A DNA stretch of 47,004 nt from an uncultured Clostridium sp. GTDB taxonomy: Bacteria > Bacillota > Clostridia > Clostridiales > Clostridiaceae. A program made the translations under genes and the position numbers. Of the stretch, positions 40,855 through 47,004 are shown piece by piece; position 1 is the stretch's first letter; each line of letters begins with the position of its first letter. The stretch covers positions 1 through 47,004 of the forward strand of contig URGW01000032.1 in NCBI GenBank assembly GCA_900547475.1, written 5' to 3'. The notes under the pieces were generated by a model that had not been told where the DNA came from, searched no databases, and was given only the letters and a program-made list of their open reading frames with translations.

Positions 40855-41754
40855 TTAATGCTTATTTTTCTTATCCTTACAATTACAATTGTTAATTATT
40901 TTTTCATATTTATCCATCATACCAAGACTAATTATATTTTCTAATATAGCTTTATTCCTTTTTAAAGGTAATTTATCTAAAGCATATTTACAATTATATC
41001 CACAATTTAAAATAGTAAACTCCATTCTTGGTTTAATTTCCTCTAATAACTCTTCATAACTTTTATTATCTTTATTATATAAATAATTTATTGGATTAAA
41101 TTTATTTTTCTCTATATCTTCCTTTAAATCATCTAATGCATCTATTAAATATATCCATTTTCCAAGAGCATATCCTAAATCATAAAGATTATACCTAAGT
41201 TCATCACAATCATCATCAACCTTCTCTGGATATAGCTCTAAAATTTTAGCTACTATTAGACTAAAAGGATGTGAAATTTCATCTATCGATGAAAACTCTT
41301 TATTTTTCTCTAAATTAGATAGTATATTTAAGTTTTCTTCTATTATATCATTAATCATAGTAACATTTCTGTTAAATTTTCGTTTATATGGAGATAAAGC
41401 TACACTTTCAAATTTACTTTTTAAACTATTATCATCATTTACATCATCAATAACCTTATAATATACTAATGACACATTCATAGCTGCTGTATATTCTAAT
41501 GCTTTATTACTTATAATCATAGGCTTATTCTTTAAAGGATGAGCCATACACTTTTTAAATTCAATATTAGGCTCTTCATTATGTAAAGCATCTAAAAGTA
41601 AACCTAAAAAAGCCATATCATAATTTAAAGCTAACCTTGGAATATTACCAAAATTATCTTTAATATGCATACATACACCACAATAATATGCCCTAAACAT
41701 TTCATACTCTCTTATTTTAAGTTCAGGTTTAAGTGGAGTCACATAACCAAACAA
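40855..41754 (-). CDS. DUF5685 family protein
   Basis: This 299-residue, mainly helical protein begins MFGYVTPLKPELKIREYEMF and continues RAYYCGVCMHIKDNFGNIPR, which I recognise as the DUF5685 pattern. The central region has LALNYDMAFLGLLLDAL and the C-terminal part DLGYALGKWIYLIDALDDLKEDI, reminiscent of the all-helical prenyl-synthase-like fold (a DDLKEDI segment). Two Cys-rich ends are present (CGVC near 25; CNCKDKKNKH at the end). It starts at TTG 41754 after AAAGGAGTGAT. Function unknown. It travels with the J-domain gene downstream and the TPM and zinc-ribbon genes upstream. Confidence 0.82.
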   Translation of the reverse strand: MFGYVTPLKPELKIREYEMFRAYYCGVCMHIKDNFGNIPRLALNYDMAFLGLLLDALHNEEPNIEFKKCMAHPLKNKPMIISNKALEYTAAMNVSLVYYKVIDDVNDDNSLKSKFESVALSPYKRKFNRNVTMINDIIEENLNILSNLEKNKEFSSIDEISHPFSLIVAKILELYPEKVDDDCDELRYNLYDLGYALGKWIYLIDALDDLKEDIEKNKFNPINYLYNKDNKSYEELLEEIKPRMEFTILNCGYNCKYALDKLPLKRNKAILENIISLGMMDKYEKIINNCNCKDKKNKH

Positions 41755-41852
41755 ATAATCACTCCTTTAAATTTCTTATTTTCATATAAACTTAGTATAG
41801 TTTATTTGCTAATATTAATCAATTTTTACTACTAACTTGAATATTTATACAT

Positions 41853-41905
41853 AAAATAAGAAATAGCTCTATAAGACCTTATCTTAAAGAGCTATTTCTT
41901 ATTTT
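41853..41905 (-). terminator. Terminator of the zinc-ribbon/TPM operon
   Basis: The 18-base arm 41853-41870 pairs with 41888-41905 (AGAGCTATTTCTTATTTT), overlapping the TPM gene stop. T-rich ends occur on both strands. Confidence 0.88.
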
Positions 41906-42698
41906 AAAAGCTTCCTCCACCGCCGCCATGAGTATTTCCGCTACTTGACCTATGAGTAGAACTTCCATTTCCACCACTAGAATTATTTCTTTCAATTTTT
42001 GTTTTAGTAGTAAAGGTATTTATAAAAATATCTCTTCTTTTAGTAAATACTATAGAATTATTATCAATATAATTTATACTTGATACTGACTTTGAATTTT
42101 TATATGAATTCACTACAACTATACAGGTTACCCCAGCTACTATAGCTGCAACCCCTAAAGCAATTAATACTATCTTTAAAGTATGTTCTTCTTCACTATA
42201 AGTATATTGTCCTTCTGGTATACCACTATCAATATAATATTGTATATTATTTAAAAATATATTACATGCATCAAAATATTCTGCATCACTCAAATATTTA
42301 CTTATATCACTAATAATAGATTCTATCCTATTATCAGTAAAATACTCTATTGCATCTCCGCTAGTAGAAATCCATATTTTTCTATCATTCATATCTATTA
42401 ATAATAATATTCCACTCTTATTATCACCTAAGCCATAACCATTATAATCATAATAATCATCTGCATAGTCCATAGTACTTTTTCCTTCTAAATCTTTTGA
42501 TGTAACTATAACTGCATCCATATTATATTTTTCCCTAAAATTTTCAATGTCTTCTCTTAACTTCTGTGCTTCATCTTGTGATAAAAGTTTAGCATCATCA
42601 ACTACTGGATTTACATGCGCTTTAACTATTAAATTAAATGATAATATAAAAATTACTATACTAATACAAGGTATAACCTTTTTCTTTAAACCCTTCAT
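41904..42698 (-). CDS. TPM domain protein (secreted, membrane-anchored)
   Basis: This 264-residue protein has an N-terminal signal or anchor (about 8-26) and a TPM domain (about 30-150, with VVDDAKLLSQDEAQKLREDI, NMDAVIVTSKDLEGKS and GILLLIDMNDRKIWISTSGDA). A second membrane segment follows (about 172-196), and then a Ser/Gly-rich tail ending in GGGGGSF, typical of YgcG-like proteins. TPM proteins have been linked to photosystem repair in plants and to phosphatase activity; the bacterial role is open. Its ATG overlaps the TGA of the upstream gene by four bases (ATGA), so the two are coupled. Confidence 0.87.
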   Translation of the reverse strand: MKGLKKKVIPCISIVIFILSFNLIVKAHVNPVVDDAKLLSQDEAQKLREDIENFREKYNMDAVIVTSKDLEGKSTMDYADDYYDYNGYGLGDNKSGILLLIDMNDRKIWISTSGDAIEYFTDNRIESIISDISKYLSDAEYFDACNIFLNNIQYYIDSGIPEGQYTYSEEEHTLKIVLIALGVAAIVAGVTCIVVVNSYKNSKSVSSINYIDNNSIVFTKRRDIFINTFTTKTKIERNNSSGGNGSSTHRSSSGNTHGGGGGSF

Positions 42699-43762
42699 AT
42701 AGTCATACCTCCTATAAATACTAATAAAAATACTATTATAAAAATAACTAAGAATAATATAAATATTTTTGCTTTAGATACAGGTAACACCCCAAAAACT
42801 TTTCCTGTTTGTCCATTCATAGCAAAAATATAATTTTTACTTCCTGAACTATATGTCATCATCCATACAGGCATTAATGCATAATTACAAGAAGTTTTAT
42901 TAAAATTCTCATGTGTCCCTACAACATCAACAATTGAATATCCACTTATTGAATTTCTTAATATATCATTAGTTCCTATCTTTATTTTATTTTCTATTAA
43001 AGGTAATACTTGATCTTTTGTTTTATCATATTGCTCCGAAAAGAAGCCTGGTAAATATGCAATAGAAAACTCCTTAAACTCTTTAGAATCATATGGTTCT
43101 ATACTTTCCATAATTTTATCATCCATTTTGCTTGATGCATTACTAGGCACATTTTTAAATGTTAAATTTGCTTCTCTATAAATATTATATATATCTGTTT
43201 TAGTATATCTATAATCTCCACTAACCCATGTTTTAATTTTCTTACCTCTTGCACTCATTTGTCCAGTTACATTAGAATCAACTATCCAAAATGGAATATA
43301 AATTCCTGTTATCTTTTCTAACTGTTTAGAAGATGAAAACTCACTAGGTAAAAACCACTTCTTTTTACTCCAATTAATAAAGTTCTCAATAGCCTTATCT
43401 TTATCTATTTTAAATGGAATAACTTTAGATGGCTTAAATTCTCCATTAAACTTATCACTTAATATTACAGGTCCATGACAATAGCAACAAAATGTAGCTG
43501 TAGTATTATTATCTGCTACTATCTGTGCTCCACACCTTGGACAAGAATAAATTCTTGTTTTTTCTTCTATATCATCCCATTCTTTATTGTAATCATGTTC
43601 TAAATTTTCCTTATTTATATGTTTATTGTCTAAATTATTTAATCTTTCTATTTCCTCAACTGTAAATTCACTTAGACAAAAATCACATTTTCCTTTTTGT
43701 AATTCTGGATCAAACTTAATTTCCGCTCCACAATTAGGACATTTATATACAATAACAGACAT
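42695..43762 (-). CDS. TFIIB-type zinc-ribbon membrane protein
   Basis: This 355-residue protein has two N-terminal zinc ribbons: CPNCGAEIKFDPELQKGKCD leading to CxxC (residues 8-30), and CPRCGAQIVADNNTTATFCC with CxxC (about 74-95). A soluble beta-rich domain follows (about 110-320, with VIPFKIDKDKAIENFINW and the aromatic IPFWIVD), and one C-terminal membrane segment (about 330-353). This type of protein is common in Firmicutes beside TPM, SPFH or J-domain genes; function unknown. The ATG follows TAGGGGGTAA. It is the first gene of the operon with the TPM gene. Confidence 0.85.
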   Translation of the reverse strand: MSVIVYKCPNCGAEIKFDPELQKGKCDFCLSEFTVEEIERLNNLDNKHINKENLEHDYNKEWDDIEEKTRIYSCPRCGAQIVADNNTTATFCCYCHGPVILSDKFNGEFKPSKVIPFKIDKDKAIENFINWSKKKWFLPSEFSSSKQLEKITGIYIPFWIVDSNVTGQMSARGKKIKTWVSGDYRYTKTDIYNIYREANLTFKNVPSNASSKMDDKIMESIEPYDSKEFKEFSIAYLPGFFSEQYDKTKDQVLPLIENKIKIGTNDILRNSISGYSIVDVVGTHENFNKTSCNYALMPVWMMTYSSGSKNYIFAMNGQTGKVFGVLPVSKAKIFILFLVIFIIVFLLVFIGGMTI

Positions 43763-44170
43763 CTCTTACCCCCTAATTTAATAGTTTTTTATCTATAAAA
43801 TTATACCATATATTTTTACATTTTATTCGAAATACTAATTCTAATTTAGATTTTAAATATTAACTTTATTAGAACACCATTTTAGAATTTGTCTATATAT
43901 TTTCATTAAAATTTTAATTTACTCTATTATAATATTAAAGGTTATATATCCATATTTATACTTTTAATTTTTCTTGAATTTTATTTATCAATATGCTTCA
44001 ATCGCTTTCATTTAATGTACTAAGAGTACTTTTCCACTATTTTCTATTTAATTTTTGGAATTTTAAACCTTGGTGTATTTATCCATATAAATTTGACAGT
44101 ATTTTTTATGTATAGTATAACCTACTTGCAGGACGAAGGAATTAAATTCAGAATCTTGGAGGTGTATTTT
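43763..44170 (+). promoter_or_regulatory. Intergenic region with promoter of the 3D-domain gene
   Basis: The 408-base gap between divergent genes holds a very good sigma-A promoter, TTGACA (44093-44098), 17 bases, TATAAC (44116-44121). The expected start is near 44128. The ribosome binding site GGAGGTG is at 44158-44164. The rest (43763-44090) is AT-rich and I see no gene in it. Confidence 0.8.
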
Positions 44171-44884
44171 CTGTTTAAGAAAATTTTTGTTTTAACAACT
44201 TCACTTGCTATATCAATGTTTGGTGTAAATGAATTTCATGCACATGCAAGTGTTTTAAATAATGAAAATAAAAAAGTTGTTAATGTTAGTTATTTAGAAA
44301 AACTTAATAATATTGATAGTAATGATATAAACTCAAATAATGTTTCAACTAATAAAGGTACTGCTGTACTAATTACTTCTGATGAAGATATAATTCTTAG
44401 TGACATTACTAATAATAGTAATATTAATATTGAATTTACTTCAACAATTGATAACATTATGAATGATGTTTCTATCTATAATAAAAAAGTAGAGGAACAA
44501 AAGGCTACTGAAGTTTCAAATATAACTGATAATGAAGCTAATATTAAAGCTGAAATTGCAGCTGAAACTCAAGAAGCTAGTACTTCATATAAAGCTACAT
44601 ATACAATGGAAGCTACTGCATATGCTGGAGATACTATTACAGCCACTGGTGCTACCCCTGTTCGTAATCCAAATGGACTTAGTACTATTGCTGTAGACCC
44701 ATCAATAATTCCTTTAGGTTCAAAAGTTTATATCCCTGAATATGGTGAAGCCATTGCTGAAGATACTGGTGGAGCTATTAAAGGTCATAGAATTGATTTA
44801 TTTTTAAATTCTGAAAATGAATGTATTAACTGGGGAAGACGAAATGTTACCTTACATGTCCTGGCATATCCCGGAGAGTGGTAA
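44171..44884 (+). CDS. 3D-domain cell-wall protein, apparent CTG start
   Basis: This secreted protein of about 237 residues has a signal peptide (FKKIFVLTTSLAISMFGV, cleaved near HAHA). A Ser/Asn/Thr/Ile-rich spacer follows (about 28-145), and then a C-terminal 3D domain (about 150-237). The domain has MEATAYAGD, LSTIAVDPSIIPLGSKVYIP and AEDTGGAIKGHRIDLFL, which carry the three conserved aspartates of this lytic-transglycosylase-like (MltA-barrel) fold found in Sps/YocH/Rpf-type wall proteins. The frame is open upstream to 44093, but that part is the promoter itself. The only start correctly spaced from GGAGGTG is CTG 44171. Confidence 0.85.
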   Translation: MFKKIFVLTTSLAISMFGVNEFHAHASVLNNENKKVVNVSYLEKLNNIDSNDINSNNVSTNKGTAVLITSDEDIILSDITNNSNINIEFTSTIDNIMNDVSIYNKKVEEQKATEVSNITDNEANIKAEIAAETQEASTSYKATYTMEATAYAGDTITATGATPVRNPNGLSTIAVDPSIIPLGSKVYIPEYGEAIAEDTGGAIKGHRIDLFLNSENECINWGRRNVTLHVLAYPGEW

Positions 44885-44959
44885 AGTTAATAAGGAAACT
44901 AACTTGTAAAAATGCTATAAAGTTAAAAATTTATATTAGTAAAATAACTTTATTATATA

Positions 44960-45003
44960 AGATAAAAAGGAGTATCTTTATTTTAAAATACTCCTTTTTA
45001 TCT
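44960..45003. terminator. Bidirectional terminator between the 3D and DUF4358 genes
   Basis: AGATAAAAAGGAGTAT (44960-44975) pairs perfectly with ATACTCCTTTTTATCT (44988-45003) between converging genes. Confidence 0.92.
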
Positions 45004-45006
45004 AAA

Positions 45007-45510
45007 TTATTTTATTAATTTTTCATATGTTGATTGTGCTTCTGAAGCTACTTCACTGTTTAATATAAATAATGAAACTAAATTTCCATCAACCTTAACC
45101 TCTGCACTTTCAGTAATTTCCTGTTCTTCTGGATAAAAAGCCTTTCCTATTTTATCTTGTAAAACCTGTTCTACTGAAGCTTTAACAGCATCTACTTTAC
45201 CCTCTTTAGCCTTAACAACCATAATAAATCCAGGTCCTGGAGAAATTTGAGTTTCTAATATTCCATAATCTTCTACATCATCTAAATTTAAATGATATAT
45301 TTCTGATGCCATAGTATCATCAATTTCAGCTGCAGCTCTTACATATTCTTTTTCATTTAACTTTTCAACTACCTCTTTTGCTGATACTGATGATGTTTGT
45401 TGCTCACTTTGCTCAGTTGATGATGAATTTCCAGCACTCTTATTTCCGCATCCAGTTAAAGTTGCTCCAATCATAATTGCTATTAACGTACTTACTAATA
45501 TCTTTTTCAC
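45007..45510 (-). CDS. DUF4358 lipoprotein
   Basis: This 167-residue lipoprotein has the signal MKKILVSTLIAIMIGA and a lipobox LTGC (Cys about 21), followed by a Ser/Gln-rich linker. The globular part (about 45-167) shows the DUF4358 pattern with YHLNLDDVEDYGILETQISP near 94 and LQDKIGKAFYPEEQE near 132. The function of this family is unknown; the protein is anchored to the outer face of the membrane. It starts at GTG 45510 after AGTGAGG. Monocistronic, with a shared terminator. Confidence 0.87.
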   Translation of the reverse strand: MKKILVSTLIAIMIGATLTGCGNKSAGNSSSTEQSEQQTSSVSAKEVVEKLNEKEYVRAAAEIDDTMASEIYHLNLDDVEDYGILETQISPGPGFIMVVKAKEGKVDAVKASVEQVLQDKIGKAFYPEEQEITESAEVKVDGNLVSLFILNSEVASEAQSTYEKLIK

Positions 45511-45797
45511 TTTTATAACCTCACTTTACTCTTTTGTTATATTAATTGTTTTATCATTTCATTAGACTATCCTCTTATTTAAATTGTTCCCTATAGTTAA
45601 AAATTTTTTCATTTTATTTTATTCCAATTATTTACATTTATTGTTGTTTTCATTATACTTATATTAAGAAATACCTTCTCCTTTTAAATTTCAAGTAAAA
45701 GTTTTATTAATATAATTATCACTTTAGTAATTTCAACTAACTAAATAATAGTTAATTAAACTTTAGAGTTTCTATTTTATGAAATGAGGTGATTTAT

Positions 45798-46583
45798 ATA
45801 GACCATAATAATTTTGACTTAAACACAAGACGAAAATTGCTTCATGAACGAAAAAGAAAAAGACAAAAAAGATTTAGAGCAATGATCTTATCAATTCCAC
45901 TATTGACTCTATCAATAACCATAATAGTTATTATGTTAAACAGAAACAATACAGTTGCTACCTTTAATTTAGCTATGCCTCAAACTGAAGAAAAAAAAAT
46001 TTATACTGTTTGCATAGATCCAGGTCATGGTGACTGGGATTATGGTGCAATCAGTCCAAATGGTACAGCAGAAAAAGATATCACACTTGCTATTTCCCTA
46101 AAGCTAGGAAAACTATTAGAAGAAGATGGTAGCTTTAAGGTCATTTATACTCGTTCAACAGATACTATGGATTGGATAGAAACAGCTAATGATAGTTTAA
46201 AAGAAAGAATTAAAATCTCTAAACTATGCAATGCAGATATATTTGTTTCTATTCATTGTAACTATAGCTCTGATTCTAATGATGTTTTAGGTGTTGAAAC
46301 TTGGTATAACCCTTCTAATGATAGTAGTCTAGAATTAGCAAAATACCTACAACAATCTTTAATAGATTTAGAGTACACTACTAATAGAGGCCTAAAATCA
46401 TATGTTCCTGGTGAGGAGCTTGCAGTTTTAGAATTAAATACTTCAACATCAGCATTAATTGAATTAGGATTTTTAACAAATTCTTCTGATGAAAAATATC
46501 TTACTTCAGATCTTGGACAATCTAACATTGCCAATGCACTTTATGAATCAATTATTGAATATAGAAATGATACTAATAAATAA
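45798..46583 (+). CDS. N-acetylmuramoyl-L-alanine amidase (Amidase_3), apparent ATA start
   Basis: This zinc amidase cleaves the bond between N-acetylmuramic acid and L-alanine in peptidoglycan. A basic N-terminus (KRKRQKRFR) precedes one membrane segment (about 27-46), so it is anchored with the catalytic domain outside. Zinc ligands and catalytic residues are seen as His in IDPGHGDWDYGA (about 75-86), Glu in GTAEKDI, His in VSIHCN and Glu in ALIELGFLTN. The size is close to CwlD-like spore-cortex amidases. The ribosome binding site GAGGTGAT is exactly four bases before in-frame ATA 45798. GTG 45789 lies inside that site, and the next ATG (45882) has none. Confidence 0.9.
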   Translation: MDHNNFDLNTRRKLLHERKRKRQKRFRAMILSIPLLTLSITIIVIMLNRNNTVATFNLAMPQTEEKKIYTVCIDPGHGDWDYGAISPNGTAEKDITLAISLKLGKLLEEDGSFKVIYTRSTDTMDWIETANDSLKERIKISKLCNADIFVSIHCNYSSDSNDVLGVETWYNPSNDSSLELAKYLQQSLIDLEYTTNRGLKSYVPGEELAVLELNTSTSALIELGFLTNSSDEKYLTSDLGQSNIANALYESIIEYRNDTNK

Positions 46584-46822
46584 TATTGTTCGTCACGTGG
46601 ATCCGAAAAATTAATGATATAACCTCCAGGAATTGTGTAATTTGCGTTAAGAATTTATATTGTTTTTTCCATAAAAAGAGCTAAAGCTTCGAAAGTCACT
46701 TCGCTCCCTCAGCTTCTTAACGCTCTTTTTCTTCCAAAAACAATTAAATTCTAAAACTTAATTACAATATTCCTTCCGGTAATATCATTAATATTTTCTC
46801 TTCCACTTGACAAACCGCAATA
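46584..46822. repeat. Intergenic palindromic repeat element, copy B (about 239 bases)
   Basis: The whole region is an imperfect palindrome centred near 46701. The left arm read on the minus strand and the right arm read on the plus strand share, in order, AAAAACAAT..TAAATTCT, AATTACA, TATCATTAAT..TTTTC and TCCAC(G/T)TGAC(G/A)AAC. The ends are TATTG (46584-46588) and CAATA (46818-46822). The centre is a hairpin with outer stem AAAAAGAGC (46673-46681)/GCTCTTTTT (46722-46730). It starts directly after the amidase stop. No target-site duplication or transposase gene is seen. An inverted partial copy lies at 5-162. Confidence 0.75.
46672..46731. terminator. Central hairpin of element B, possible amidase-gene terminator
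   Basis: AAAAAGAGC and GCTCTTTTT form a 9-bp outer stem around a 40-base conserved interior that can fold further (AGCT/AGCT and CGAA/TTCG). A T run follows on both strands, so it could end transcription from either side. Confidence 0.6.
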
Positions 46823-46824
46823 CC

Positions 46825-46881
46825 ACCTTAAAAGTTAATTATTTGTCATATATATGTAGCAGAAATAATTAACTATAAGGT
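46825..46881. repeat. Second inverted repeat right of element B
   Basis: ACCTTAAAAGTTAATTATTT (46825-46844) pairs with 46863-46881 (complement reads ACCTTATAGTTAATTATTT) with one bulge or mismatch, around an 18-base loop GTCATATATATGTAGCAG. It starts two bases after element B ends. It lacks a T run, so it does not look like an ordinary terminator. Confidence 0.75.
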
Positions 46882-47004
46882 TCAAGGTTATAAGTAGTTA
46901 CGTGAAAAAAGAAAAAATGAAATATTAATTTGGAAGGAACATTGAAATTGAGCCGTAGAATTTAATAATTGATGGAGTAAAGTGGCGTAAAGAAGTTTTT
47001 ACTG
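46882..47004. other. Unassigned right edge
   Basis: The last 123 bases contain no open reading frame with a ribosome binding site and no RNA family that I recognise. They may be the upstream region of a gene beyond the window. Confidence 0.4.

Noticed and set aside
44093..44170. 26-residue N-terminal extension of the 3D-domain protein
   Set aside because: Its TTG start is the TTG of the TTGACA -35 box and the segment contains the -10 and the ribosome binding site.
46882..47004. Possible riboswitch or tRNA-like leader at the right edge
   Set aside because: No T-box, SAM, TPP, lysine, glycine, purine or c-di-GMP core motif could be found by eye, and the sequence is cut by the window.

Overview
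The window is low-GC, AT-rich DNA with strong GGAGG-type ribosome binding sites, frequent GTG and TTG starts, sporulation genes (cotJABC, an exosporium-type collagen-like protein) and anaerobe-type iron and NAD genes. It looks like the chromosome of a Clostridium sensu stricto species. I see no phage, plasmid, CRISPR array or complete insertion sequence.

Layout. 1-1591: a repeat element followed by cardiolipin synthase. 1765-9902: an alpha-galactoside utilisation locus (sugar ABC transporter permeases and binding protein, divergent AraC regulator, GPH-type symporter, GH36 alpha-galactosidase). All three catabolic promoters carry the same 15-base box 41 bases upstream of the -10, and a fourth copy lies in the araC leader. 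10129-12038: nitroreductase, a kinase-fold phosphotransferase and a Dabb protein. 12210-15310: feoB, feoA and a divergent DtxR/MntR-type regulator. 15504-15667: tRNA-Val and tRNA-Glu with a clear promoter and terminator. 15826-18775: a metallo-beta-lactamase-fold hydrolase and a FUSC-type membrane protein, separated by a candidate small RNA. 18913-25348: spore-coat-related and secreted proteins (cysteine-containing hypothetical, cotJABC, a BaiN-like flavoprotein, a DUF1002 protein with an apparently premature stop, collagen-like protein). 25540-28609: NUDIX hydrolase and an MBOAT/DHHW O-acyltransferase pair. 28875-31885: nadABC. 31982-37332: glycosyltransferase, membrane proteins, an AI-2E-family permease and three small proteins. 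37671-43762: a large glutamine synthetase, a membrane protein, a J-domain protein, DUF5685, TPM and zinc-ribbon proteins. 44171-46583: a 3D-domain cell-wall protein, a DUF4358 lipoprotein and an N-acetylmuramoyl-L-alanine amidase.

The most unusual signals are these. (1) An approximately 239-base imperfect palindromic intergenic element follows the amidase gene, and an inverted partial copy lies at the left edge of the window behind cardiolipin synthase. The central 42-base hairpin core is almost identical in the two, while two outer stem pairs covary, as expected of a selected RNA structure. (2) Two genes (the DtxR-type regulator and the amidase) have a strong AGGTGAT ribosome binding site placed exactly 4 bases before an in-frame ATA, and the 3D-domain gene has one placed before CTG, which suggests non-canonical initiation. 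(3) The alpha-galactoside regulon has strikingly fixed promoter geometry. (4) The DUF1002 gene has an in-frame TAA, followed by 26 more codons of the same composition that end just before the terminator.

All assignments come from reading the sequence and from family knowledge; no database search was run.
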